Below are positions 1 to 8,168 of a DNA stretch of 64,000 nt, in pieces. The stretch comes from Lysobacter sp. yr284 (lineage in GTDB: Bacteria; Pseudomonadota; Gammaproteobacteria; Xanthomonadales; Xanthomonadaceae), in assembly GCF_900107375.1 (NCBI RefSeq), contig NZ_FNPT01000007.1:1-64000 (forward strand), in the 5' to 3' direction. The notes below the pieces were generated by a model that had not been told where the DNA came from, did not search any database, and was given only the letters and a program-made list of their open reading frames with translations. The position numbers and the translations under genes were made by a program. The first letter of the stretch is position 1. The number at the start of each line of letters is the position of its first letter.

Positions 1-300
1 AGCGGCAATCAAGAGCTTTCGTCCGCAAGCGGCCGAGTTACTTTCTTTTGGCAGCGCGCCAAAAGAAAGTAACCAAAGAAAAACGCTTGTTTAAGGTCAC
101 TAGCCACTAAGTCCAGCACCGGGCGCCGGGATGCGCCGTAAGGGGCCTCCTGCCCCTACGGCGCACGCGCGCATCCATGCGCGCGCCCTCCGGGTCTTCG
201 GGGCACGGGCTTCGCGTGGGGTTGCGTCAAAGCGAATGGCAACGGCAACGACAACGACAACAGCAAAAGCAAAATCGTTTCCGCTTTCGCTGGAACGCCG
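1..300 (+). repeat. Dispersed ~290-bp structured repeat, copy A
   Basis: This stretch matches 42755-43045 in layout and much of its sequence: a CCGCAAGCGGCCG block, a long hairpin (arms 40-52 and 58-70, 13 bp), the string AACCAAAGAAAA, a second hairpin (about 132-146 with 152-165), a GCGCGCATCCATGCGCGC palindrome, a CTCCGGG...TTCGGG block and a run of AACGGC/AACGAC-like hexamers near 240-275. The hairpin arms differ between the copies but still pair. No convincing protein is encoded. The left end may continue outside the window. It may be a structured RNA or a non-autonomous mobile repeat; this is inferred from two copies only. Confidence 0.7.
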
Positions 301-333
301 AACGGGAAAATTCGCGACTTTTCCCTCCTCCAT

Positions 334-370
334 AAAAAAGCCCCTCGCCACTATCCCTGTGGCGAGAGGC
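334..370 (-). terminator. Rho-independent terminator of the TonB receptor operon
   Basis: A 12-bp stem with one mismatch (arms 340-351 and 359-370) is followed on the minus strand by six U (A-run at 334-339). It lies about 50 bp past the stop of the receptor gene, in the right orientation to end the sigma-FecR-receptor transcript. Confidence 0.85.
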
Positions 371-418
371 CAAATCCTGAATCCCCTGGCGCAGGCAAGG
401 CCCGCGCCGGCCGCGCGC

Positions 419-3400
419 TTACAACGCCGCCCCGCCAAACTTGTGCGTGTACTGCACGAACACCTGACGCCCCAGCGCATCGAACCAGGACACGTCGTAA
501 TACGGATAGCTGGTGTAGGTCGCGTCCTTCGGCGGCATCTTGTCGAACAGGTTGGTCACCGACACCGACAGCTGGTTGTGGTCGGTGAAGCGGTACTGCA
601 GCGACAGGTTGTAGCGATAGGTCGCGCCGATCCACGGGCTGCCGCCCTCTTCGGGATCGTAGGCCTCGTTGTAGGAGTCGTAGTTGGGCAGCTTGCCCAG
701 GCGCTCGCCGTGCACGGTCGCGGTCCAGCGGTCGCGCTCCCAGCTCACGCTCGCGCTGGCCTTGCTGCGCGGCAGGTCGAAGCCGCTGTTGATCGCGAAC
801 TGGTCCTCGACCCGGTCGCCGGCGTACTGCTGGCTCTCGTGCTCGCGCACCCAGCTGTAGTTGCCGCTGAAGCGGAACACGCCGACCGCGGTCTCCCAGC
901 GCCAGCGCGCGGTGAAGTCGACGCCGTTGGTGCGCTCGCGGGCGATATTGATCGGGTTGACGTAGGTGCCGTACAGGCGGCCGTCGGCGCTGCGCACCAC
1001 CCGCGCCAGCGCATCCACGCAGGTCGGCGAATTCGCGCTGACCGGGGTGCCGTCGGGGCGCTGGCCCAGGCGGCAGTCGGCTTCGTCCTGCAGCACGCTG
1101 TCGGCGCGCAGGTCCTGGACCTGGTGGCGCAGGTCGATGTCGTAGTAGTCCAGCGAGAAGTCCAGGTTCGCCAGCGGCGACCAGACCACGCCGGCGGTCC
1201 ACGAGGTGCTGGTTTCCGGATCGAGCTTGCGGTTGCCGCGCCGGGTGACGATCAGGTTCTCGTCGGAATAGCCGCAGTCGGCGTAGTCGACGCCCGGCTC
1301 TTCGCTGCGGCAGCGGTAGTAGTCGATCGCCGCCGATTCGCTGTTGCCTTCGCCGGCGAACACGTAGTGCAGGTCCGGCGCGCGGAACGCGGTGCCGTAG
1401 GAGCCGCGCAGCAGCAGCGTGTCCAGCGGCCGCCATTCCAGGCCGGCGCTGTAGGTGAACTTGTCGATGCTGCCGCCGCCGTAACGGTATTGGTCGTAGC
1501 GGCCGGCGACGCTGAGGTTCAGGCGCTCCAGCAACGGCAGGCGCAGTTCGCCGGCGGCGGCCCAGCGGTCGCGGCTGCCGCGGCCGTCGGAGTCGCGCCA
1601 GCTGTAGTAGTAGTACTGCGTGGCCAGCGGGTCCGGGCGCAGGTTGTAGCTCTGGTTGCCCGCCTCGATGGTGCCGGCGAAACCGGCCGCGCCGGCCGGC
1701 ATCTGGAACAGCTCGGTGTTGGTGAAGGTCAGCGACAGCGTGTCGGTGCGCGACTTGGGCTGGTACACGGTACGCGCGGCGATCGAGTCGTACTCGGCGC
1801 GGCTCAGCGGCCGGTACAGGCGCGCGGGATCGGCGTCGAAGATCGGGTAGCCGTCCTCGTCGCTGCCCAGCTGCGGGCCGAGGAACAGCGCGTTGGCCTT
1901 GGACGCGACGATCTGCGGCCAGCTGATCGTGGACTGGTACTGCGAATGGCTCAGCGCGGTTTCCCAGTCCCAGTTCGCGCCCAGCCGGCCCTTGAAGCCG
2001 GTGGTCAGGCTGAAGGTCTTCTGCCGGGTGCGGATGTCGCCGTTGTTCAGCCCGCCCATTTCCTCGGGCGTGAACTGGCGCTGCCAGTATTCGAGCTGGT
2101 CGGTGGCGCGGTTGAAGAAATAGCCGCTCTCGTCGCCGTCGGGCCGCTGGTAGACCCATTGGGTCACGTCGCGGAACATCGACAGTTCGTGGTAGCCCAG
2201 CTGCAGGTCGGCGAACCATTCCACGTCGTTGTCGAAGCGGTAGCTCAGCGAACCGTAGGCGTTGAGCCCGCGGCGCTTGCTGAGGATGGTGCCGTAGCCG
2301 ATCGAGCGGTCGCTGCCGCAGTAGTAGCCGTCCTCGCCGTCGACGCCGTAGCCGGGGCGCGAGGCGCGGTAGGTGTTGCCGCCGTTGAGCGCGGCGACGC
2401 CGTCGCAGGCGCCTTCCGGGTCGAGGTACTCGTCGTACCAGTTGGTGCGCAGGAAGGTCCGGCGCGGCGCGCGGCTGCCCGCGGTCGGGCCGTCCAGGGT
2501 CGAGTCCTGGCGCGCGCGATCGAAGGCCCACAGCGGGTTCTGCACCACGATCTCGGCGCCGTAGATCGCGGTGAAGCGGTCGTTGCTGTAGCCGCTGGAG
2601 ACGCTCAGGTCGAACGACTCGGCGCCGCCGCGGGTGGCGTCGCCCATGCGCACGTCGACGGTGGTGCCGTCGGCCTGCTTCTTGAGGATGAAGTTGACCA
2701 CGCCGGAGATCGCGTCGGAGCCGTAGATGGCCGAGGCGCTGCCGGTCAGGATCTCGATCCGCTCGACCATGCCCAGCGGGATGTTGGAGATGTCGGTGAA
2801 GTTGCTGCGGCCCTTGAACGGCATCGGGAAGTCGGCGATGCGGCGGCCGTTGACCAGCACCAGGGTGTGGTTGGGGCCGAGGCCGCGCAGGTCGACCTGC
2901 TGCGCGCCGGGCGAGAAGTCGGCGCCGCTGGCGGACTGCTGGCTCTGGGTCTCGCCGCCGTTCTGGGTCATCGCCCGCAGCACGTCGGGCACGGTGGTGA
3001 AGCCGTTGGCCTTGATCTCCTGCGCGGTCATCACCGTGACCGGCGCCGGGCCCTCGATCTGCGCGCGCGGGATGCGCGAGCCGGTGACCTGGATGGTCTC
3101 CAGGTCGGTCGCCACCGGCGGTTCCGGCGAGGCGCCGCCGCTGGTGGCCTGCGCCCGCGGCGCGGTCGCCGCGGGCGCGGCCGCGGCGGCGTCGCGGACG
3201 ATGACCAGGCCGCCGGACGGGTCGCGGCGGGCGACGAAGCCGCTGCCGCGCAGCAGCCGGTCGAGCGCGTCGCCGGCCGACAGGGTGCCGCTGACGCCGC
3301 CGGTGCGCAGGCCGCGCACCTGGTCGGCGGAGTAGACGAACTGGGCGCCGGACTGGCGCGCCAGCGCGTCCAGCGCGGCCGACAGGTCGCCGGCGGGAAT

Positions 3401-3499
3401 GTCGACCCGCGCCGGCGCCCCCTGCGCCTGGGCGGACAAGGCGGCCGAACAGGCCAGCGCCAACAGCAGCACACGCACACCACGCACAGCTCGCACCAT
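419..3499 (-). CDS. TonB-dependent outer-membrane receptor with STN signalling domain
   Basis: The 1026-residue protein is a TonB-gated outer-membrane transporter that probably also acts as a signal receptor. An N-terminal signal peptide (about 1-26) is followed by a secretin/TonB N-terminal (STN) domain at about 31-85, then a plug domain starting near the TIQVTGSRIPR segment and containing VDLRGLGPNHTLVLVNGRR and a YGSDAISGVVNFI motif. The rest has the aromatic, alternating strands of a 22-strand barrel and ends in a short C-terminal strand. STN domains contact FecR-type anti-sigma regulators, and a FecR gene and an ECF sigma gene lie immediately upstream on the same strand. The substrate cannot be read from the sequence; ferric siderophore or an oligosaccharide are both possible. 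A strong terminator follows. Confidence 0.93.
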   Translation of the reverse strand: MVRAVRGVRVLLLALACSAALSAQAQGAPARVDIPAGDLSAALDALARQSGAQFVYSADQVRGLRTGGVSGTLSAGDALDRLLRGSGFVARRDPSGGLVIVRDAAAAAPAATAPRAQATSGGASPEPPVATDLETIQVTGSRIPRAQIEGPAPVTVMTAQEIKANGFTTVPDVLRAMTQNGGETQSQQSASGADFSPGAQQVDLRGLGPNHTLVLVNGRRIADFPMPFKGRSNFTDISNIPLGMVERIEILTGSASAIYGSDAISGVVNFILKKQADGTTVDVRMGDATRGGAESFDLSVSSGYSNDRFTAIYGAEIVVQNPLWAFDRARQDSTLDGPTAGSRAPRRTFLRTNWYDEYLDPEGACDGVAALNGGNTYRASRPGYGVDGEDGYYCGSDRSIGYGTILSKRRGLNAYGSLSYRFDNDVEWFADLQLGYHELSMFRDVTQWVYQRPDGDESGYFFNRATDQLEYWQRQFTPEEMGGLNNGDIRTRQKTFSLTTGFKGRLGANWDWETALSHSQYQSTISWPQIVASKANALFLGPQLGSDEDGYPIFDADPARLYRPLSRAEYDSIAARTVYQPKSRTDTLSLTFTNTELFQMPAGAAGFAGTIEAGNQSYNLRPDPLATQYYYYSWRDSDGRGSRDRWAAAGELRLPLLERLNLSVAGRYDQYRYGGGSIDKFTYSAGLEWRPLDTLLLRGSYGTAFRAPDLHYVFAGEGNSESAAIDYYRCRSEEPGVDYADCGYSDENLIVTRRGNRKLDPETSTSWTAGVVWSPLANLDFSLDYYDIDLRHQVQDLRADSVLQDEADCRLGQRPDGTPVSANSPTCVDALARVVRSADGRLYGTYVNPINIARERTNGVDFTARWRWETAVGVFRFSGNYSWVREHESQQYAGDRVEDQFAINSGFDLPRSKASASVSWERDRWTATVHGERLGKLPNYDSYNEAYDPEEGGSPWIGATYRYNLSLQYRFTDHNQLSVSVTNLFDKMPPKDATYTSYPYYDVSWFDALGRQVFVQYTHKFGGAAL

Positions 3500-3628
3500 T
3501 GGATTCCCCTCTCCCCATCGACGCTCGTACGGCGCCGTTGTGTATGTCAGACGAACGAAGTCGGCAAATCCCGCACGCGGCGGCGGATGGACCGGGGCTG
3601 CGGGGCCGCGTAGTCTGCCCGGCTTTTT

Positions 3629-3766
3629 GTGGGAGGGCCTTCAGGCCCGAAGCTTTTCGCTCCGACGCAGCGATCCGGCCGCAGGCGCCGGGCCGTCAGG
3701 CCTGAGGCTTTCGGGTGGCTCGGCCGCGAGCCGGCGCAAGAGCGTGGGCCTGAAGGCCCTCCCACC
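3629..3766. repeat. REP family 1, inverted pair (locus 1)
   Basis: Two copies of the palindromic element GTGGGAGGGCCTTCAGGCCC face each other: plus orientation at 3629-3657, minus at 3741-3766, with a decayed third fragment between (about 3685-3712). It fills the 303-bp gap between the receptor and FecR genes; no gene is seen in that gap. Confidence 0.85.
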
Positions 3767-3802
3767 ACGGCCGGTCCACGACTGCGGCCGCCGGGCCCCG
3801 CC

Positions 3803-4900
3803 TCAGCGGCTGTGCAGCACGATCCGGTCCGGCAACCGCTCCGCCCGCACCGGCATCGCCTGTTCCAGCAAGCCGACGAACATCTCCGCGTTCGACCAGC
3901 GGAAATTCCCGCCCACGCGCAGCTCGCCCGCGGCGGTGTCGGCGATCACCAGCTTGCGCGCGCTGTAGCGGTTGAACTCGGCCGCCGCCTGCGCCAGCGG
4001 GGTGTCGCGGAACACCAGGAAACCGTGGCGCCAGTCGACGTAGCGCTCGGCCTCCTCGACCGCCACGCTGCGCACCAGCACGCCGTTGGGCCCGGCCAGG
4101 GCGATGCTGCCGGCCGGCAGCAGCGTGGTCGGCTGCGGGTGGCCGCCGACCGGCTCGGACTCCAGCCGGACCGTGCCCTCGGTGACCACCACGCGCAGCT
4201 CGGCGCCGTCGCGGCGGACCGCGAAATGGGTGCCCACCGCGACCACCCGGCGCGCGCCGGCCTCGACCGCGAACGGGCGGCTTGGGTCCTTGGCGACATC
4301 GAAGAAGGCCTCGCCCTGGGCCAGCTCGACCCGGCGCCGCGCGCCCGACAGCGCCACCTCGATCCGGCTGTCGCTGCTGAGGGTCGCGCGCGAGCCATCG
4401 GCCAGCGCCACTTCGTCGGTGCGGCCCAGCGCGGTGCGGTAGCTGGCGCGCTCGGTCGCGCCGTAATGCAGCCAGCCCCAGCCCAGCCCGACCGCCAACG
4501 CGGCGACTGCGGCGGCGGCGGCGAACGGCCAGCGCGACGCCCGCGCCGGTTCGCGCCGCGGCTGGAACCTCAGCGCCTGCGCGCGCAGCGGCGCTACGGC
4601 GGCGCGCTCGCGCTGCGCATCGTCCTCGTCGTCCGCGCCATCGCCCGCGGTCGCCGCGCGCGGCGGCGCGACCCGGTCCCACGCGGCGCGCGCGGGCACG
4701 CCGCCTTCGCCCGCGGCCAGGGCCTGCAGGCGCCCGGCCTGCCGCCACGCGGCCTGCAGGCGCACGAACGCGACCCGGTGCGCGGTCGCGCGCGCCAGCC
4801 AGGCGTCGAGTTCGGCCTGCGCGGCCGCCGGCCAATCGCCGCTGTCGCGACGGGCCAGCCACTGCGCGGCGGTGTGTTCAATCTCCCTGCTTCCTGCCAT
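3803..4900 (-). CDS. FecR-type transmembrane anti-sigma regulator
   Basis: The 365-residue protein fits the FecR family, which carries the state of an outer-membrane receptor to a cytoplasmic ECF sigma factor. The N-terminal part has the DUF4880-like segment (AAQWLARRDSGDW) typical of FecR cytoplasmic ends, one transmembrane helix lies at about 125-145, and the periplasmic part contains the FecR hallmark strands (LADGSRATLSSDSRIEV, GEAFFDVAKD, VGTHFAVR). The ATG at 4900 (MAGSREIEHT) is chosen over an upstream in-frame ATG at 4975 because the family homology begins there. It overlaps the 3' end of the sigma gene by 23 bp, which suggests translational coupling. The C-terminal end has the STN-like domain typical of these proteins. 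Confidence 0.9.
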   Translation of the reverse strand: MAGSREIEHTAAQWLARRDSGDWPAAAQAELDAWLARATAHRVAFVRLQAAWRQAGRLQALAAGEGGVPARAAWDRVAPPRAATAGDGADDEDDAQRERAAVAPLRAQALRFQPRREPARASRWPFAAAAAVAALAVGLGWGWLHYGATERASYRTALGRTDEVALADGSRATLSSDSRIEVALSGARRRVELAQGEAFFDVAKDPSRPFAVEAGARRVVAVGTHFAVRRDGAELRVVVTEGTVRLESEPVGGHPQPTTLLPAGSIALAGPNGVLVRSVAVEEAERYVDWRHGFLVFRDTPLAQAAAEFNRYSARKLVIADTAAGELRVGGNFRWSNAEMFVGLLEQAMPVRAERLPDRIVLHSR

Positions 4901-5504
4901 GTCCGTCCTGTCCGTGCGTACCCTCGTCCGTCGCGGCCGGCCGCGCCGCCTCGCGCCGCGCCCGGCCTTGCGCACCCGCCCCGTCCGCCTGCGCCTCGCC
5001 GCCGAAGTAGTGCTCGGCCAGCAGGCGCATGCCCTTGGCGATCTGCTTCTCCACGGTCTTCTCGGTAATGCCCATGCGCTGCGCCACCTGTTTCTGCGGC
5101 AGTTCCTCGACCCGGCGCAGCCATACCGCCTCGCGGCAACGCTGCGGCAGGCGGTCGAAGGCCTCGGCCAGGCGGCGCAGGTTCTGGCGCGCGCCCAGCC
5201 GGCGCTCGGGCGAGCACTCGTCTATTAGGACGTTCAAGGACTCGAAATCACCCACCGGCTCGATCGACACCACCCGGCCGCGGCGCAGCCGGTCGGTCAT
5301 CAGGTGGCGCGCGGTGGCGAACAGGAACGGCTTGGGCTGGTGCGGGCGGGCCTTGCCGGCCGCCTCGTAGACGCGCACGTAGACTTCCTGGCGCAGGTCG
5401 TGGATCTCGTCCGGATGCGGCCACACCCGCCGCAGGTACTGCACCAGCGCCGCCTCGTGCACCAGGATGTCGGCGGCGAACCACGCGTCCAGATCGGTGT
5501 CCAT
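4878..5504 (-). CDS. ECF sigma factor, FecI-like
   Basis: The 208-residue protein has sigma-70 region 2 (about 20-90, with DEIHDLRQEVYVRVYEAA and FLFATARHLMTDRLRR) and region 4 (about 110-170, with LPQRCREAVWLRRVEELPQK and MGITEKTVEKQIAKGM). This is the arrangement of FecI-type ECF factors, which redirect RNA polymerase to genes for the partner receptor. The C-terminal ~35 residues are hydrophilic, Ala/Gly-rich and extend beyond the usual family length; they overlap the fecR start. It heads a three-gene minus-strand unit sigma, FecR, STN receptor. The inducing signal is unknown. Confidence 0.92.
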   Translation of the reverse strand: MDTDLDAWFAADILVHEAALVQYLRRVWPHPDEIHDLRQEVYVRVYEAAGKARPHQPKPFLFATARHLMTDRLRRGRVVSIEPVGDFESLNVLIDECSPERRLGARQNLRRLAEAFDRLPQRCREAVWLRRVEELPQKQVAQRMGITEKTVEKQIAKGMRLLAEHYFGGEAQADGAGAQGRARREAARPAATDEGTHGQDGHGRKQGD

Positions 5505-5624
5505 GCGCGGACATTAGCCCAGCCCCGCGCGCGGCGCACCCGTCGCGCCCACGGCGATCGTCGATGGGGGATCGCGCCGCCCTGCTTCGTCGTGATGTAA
5601 AGATCCCGATTCGGAGAGCGTGCG

Positions 5625-6770
5625 ATGCGCAGTTCGTCGATGTGGTCCCTGTCCGCGTTGCGGCGCAAGACGCTGGCGGGGCTGTGGCTGGCCGTGGGCC
5701 TGGCCTGCGCCAGCCTGGGCGCGCACGCGCAGGCGCCCGCCGCCGGCGCCGATCCGGCCCAGCGCGACGGCTATCGCTATTACCAGATCGGCCGACTCGA
5801 CGCGCCGCGCCCGCAGCCGACCCGCGCCGGGCTGATGCTGGTCGGCGGCGGCGACTGGCCGCGCGAGGCGTTCGCCTGGATGGTCGAGCGCGCCGGCCAC
5901 GGCCGCATCGTGATCCTGCGCGCCTCCGGCACGGTCGAGGCGCAGAACGAATTCTTCGACGACATCGGCGGCATCACCGGCGCGCAGACCCTGGTGTTCC
6001 AGGACCGCCGCGCCGCCAGCGACCCGCAGGTGCTGGAGATCGTCCGCCAGGCCGACGGCATCTTCATCGCCGGCGGCGACCAGTCGCGCTACGTGCGCTT
6101 CTGGAAGGACACGCCGCTGGCGCGCGCGCTCGACGCGCACGTGCGCGCGGGCAAGCCGATCGGCGGCACCAGCGCGGGGCTGGCGATTCTGGGCGCGTAT
6201 GCCTACGGCGCGATGGACGGCGGCAGCGTGGTCTCGCAGACCGCGCTCGACGATCCGGCCGGGCCGAAGCTGACCATGGTCGACGACTTCCTGCACCTGC
6301 CGTACCTGCACAACGTCGTCACCGACAGCCACTTCGGCAAGCGCCAGCGCCTGGGCCGGCTGATCGCGTTCCTGGCGCGGCTGTCGAAGGAACACGGCCG
6401 CGACGACCTGGTCGGCCTGGGCGTGGACGAATACACCGCGCTGTGCATCGACGCGCACGGCGAAGGCAGCGTGTTCAGCGGCAACGGCGGCAAGGTCTGG
6501 CTGGTCAAGCCGCGCCAGCCGGCGCGGGTGTTCGCGCAGGGCGAGCCGCTGAGCCAGCGCGCGGTGCCGGTGATCGGCATCGGCGAGGGCAGCGCCTTGC
6601 GCATGCGCGATTTCAAGGTCGAGCGGCCGGCGTTCGTCGAGCTTTATGATGTCGAATCCGGGCAGCTGATCCTGCGCGAGGACCCCGCCGACGGCGACGC
6701 CGCGCGCGAGGGCCTGCGGCTGCCGAACCTGTCCTATGGAGCCGATGATGACGAACTCGTTGCGCCGTAA
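5625..6770 (+). CDS. Exported cyanophycinase-like S51 peptidase
   Basis: The 381-residue protein belongs to the peptidase S51 (cyanophycinase) family, serine hydrolases that cut the Asp-Arg polymer cyanophycin into beta-Asp-Arg dipeptides. The nucleophile sits in the motif GGTSAGLAIL (about residue 190) and the family segment IFIAGGDQSRYVRFWKDT is present upstream. An N-terminal signal peptide (to AHAQA, about residue 36) predicts export, so it would act in the periplasm or outside the cell. The next gene, an isoaspartyl peptidase, overlaps it by 35 bp and would split the beta-dipeptides, which supports the assignment. No cyanophycin synthetase is in the window, so the substrate may be foreign polymer. 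Confidence 0.88.
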   Translation: MRSSSMWSLSALRRKTLAGLWLAVGLACASLGAHAQAPAAGADPAQRDGYRYYQIGRLDAPRPQPTRAGLMLVGGGDWPREAFAWMVERAGHGRIVILRASGTVEAQNEFFDDIGGITGAQTLVFQDRRAASDPQVLEIVRQADGIFIAGGDQSRYVRFWKDTPLARALDAHVRAGKPIGGTSAGLAILGAYAYGAMDGGSVVSQTALDDPAGPKLTMVDDFLHLPYLHNVVTDSHFGKRQRLGRLIAFLARLSKEHGRDDLVGLGVDEYTALCIDAHGEGSVFSGNGGKVWLVKPRQPARVFAQGEPLSQRAVPVIGIGEGSALRMRDFKVERPAFVELYDVESGQLILREDPADGDAAREGLRLPNLSYGADDDELVAP

Positions 6771-7821
6771 GCTGCACCTGCAATTGCGCCGCGCCTGCGG
6801 CGCGGCGCTGCTCGGAACGATGGCGCTGGCGCCCGCCTGGGCCGCCGAGGCGGCCAAGCCCGCCGCGCCCCGGCCGGTGCTGGTGATCCACGGCGGCGCC
6901 GGGGTCGAGCGCGCCGGCCTCAGCGAACAGGACCAGAAAGACGCGCGCGCGGCGCTGGAAAGCGCGCTGCGCGCCGGCCACGCCGCGCTCGCCGCCGGCA
7001 AGCCGGCGCTGGATGCGGTGACCGCGGCGATCGTGGTGCTGGAAGACGCGCCGATGTTCAACGCCGGGCGCGGCGCGGTGTTCACCCACGACGGCAAGAA
7101 CGAACTCGACTCGGCGGTGATGGACGGCGCCAGCGGCCGCGCCGGCGCGGTCGCCGGCGTGCACCGGGTCAAGAACCCGATCGCGCTGGCGCGGGCGGTG
7201 ATGGAGAAGTCCAAGCACGTGATGCTGGTCGGCGACGGCGCCGAAGTCTTCGCCAAGCAGGCCGGCGTGACCCTGGTCGATCCGTCCTACTTCCGCACCG
7301 ACAAGCGCTGGCAGCAGTTGCAGAAGGCGCTCAAGGAAGAAGCGTCCGGCCAGGCCCATGAAGACCTCGAAACCGCCAAGCACTTCGGTACCGTCGGCGC
7401 GGTCGCGCTCGACGCCCAGGGCCGTCTCGCCGCCGGCACCTCCACCGGCGGCATGACCAACAAGCGCTACGGCCGGGTCGGCGACTCGCCTATCATCGGC
7501 GCCGGCACCTACGCCGACGCGCGCTGCGCGGTGTCGGGCACCGGCTGGGGCGAGTACTACATCCGCGCGGTGGCCGCGCACGAGATCTGCGCGCGCATGC
7601 GCTACGCCGGCCAGAGCGTGCGCGAGGCCGCCTCCGGGGTGATCGACCGCGACATCCCCGCCGCCGGCGGCGACGGCGGCGCGATCGTGCTCGGCGCCAA
7701 CGGCGACTTCGCCCTGCCGTTCAACACCGAAGGCATGTACCGCGGCTGGATCGGCGCCGACGGCGTGCCGCACGTGGCGCTGTTCAAGGACGAAAAGCTG
7801 ACCGAGCCGGCGGCGCGCTGA
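6736..7821 (+). CDS. Isoaspartyl peptidase / type 2 L-asparaginase (Ntn hydrolase)
   Basis: The 361-residue protein is a plant-type asparaginase/isoaspartyl peptidase. The autocatalytic site and nucleophilic Thr are in HFGTVGAVALD (about residue 216), followed by the conserved GTSTGGMTNKRYGRVGDSP and GTGWGEYYIR segments; the alpha subunit begins with VIHGGAG and has FNAGRGAVFT. A signal peptide ending near PAWAAEA predicts export. It overlaps the cyanophycinase stop by 35 bp with start choices at 6736, 6745 and 6748. Known members hydrolyse beta-aspartyl dipeptides, so with the upstream cyanophycinase it would complete cyanophycin breakdown to Asp and Arg. Confidence 0.92.
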   Translation: MEPMMTNSLRRKLHLQLRRACGAALLGTMALAPAWAAEAAKPAAPRPVLVIHGGAGVERAGLSEQDQKDARAALESALRAGHAALAAGKPALDAVTAAIVVLEDAPMFNAGRGAVFTHDGKNELDSAVMDGASGRAGAVAGVHRVKNPIALARAVMEKSKHVMLVGDGAEVFAKQAGVTLVDPSYFRTDKRWQQLQKALKEEASGQAHEDLETAKHFGTVGAVALDAQGRLAAGTSTGGMTNKRYGRVGDSPIIGAGTYADARCAVSGTGWGEYYIRAVAAHEICARMRYAGQSVREAASGVIDRDIPAAGGDGGAIVLGANGDFALPFNTEGMYRGWIGADGVPHVALFKDEKLTEPAAR

Positions 7822-7851
7822 GCCGCGACGCCGCGGATGCGACGCGACCGG

Positions 7852-8145
7852 CTGTTCCGCGGTCGCGGCTCGCGGCGCTCCCGCAGGCAGTGCGCGCGAC
7901 TCGCGTCGCTGCTGGCGAGCGTCTCGCCCGTTTCGACACAGCCGCGATTCCCGCTGCAGGAGCGACGCAAGTCGCGACCGCGACACCGCGGATGCGACCC
8001 GACCGGCCACCCCGCGGTCGCGGCTCGCGCCGCTCCTACAGGGAGCATCCGCCGCTTGCATCGCAGCCGGAAAACGCACCGCGCGCGGTGACGCAACCGC
8101 GATCCCCACGGTAGGAGCTGCGCAAGCCGCGACCGCGACGCCGCA
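7852..8145. repeat. REP family 2 cluster
   Basis: At least three copies of a second palindromic unit (GTAGGAGCGGCGCAAGCCGC followed by GACCGCG) lie in the 347-bp gap between two convergent genes: plus orientation near 7952-7990, minus near 8011-8043, plus near 8110-8145, and a worn copy near 7852-7885. No gene is seen here. Confidence 0.75.
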
Positions 8146-8168
8146 GCTACGACGCAACCCCGACAGCC

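Noticed and set aside
131-3613. A 1160-residue ORF on the plus strand opposite the TonB receptor, and similar long ORFs opposite other genes
   Set aside because: They are antisense shadows caused by high GC at third positions: Arg/Ala/Gly-rich, without domains, and the opposite strand holds a clear family member.
3399-3968. Small ORFs over REP elements giving peptides with GPEGPPT-like runs
   Set aside because: The same peptide appears at every REP locus because the repeat is open in that frame; there is no independent evidence of translation.
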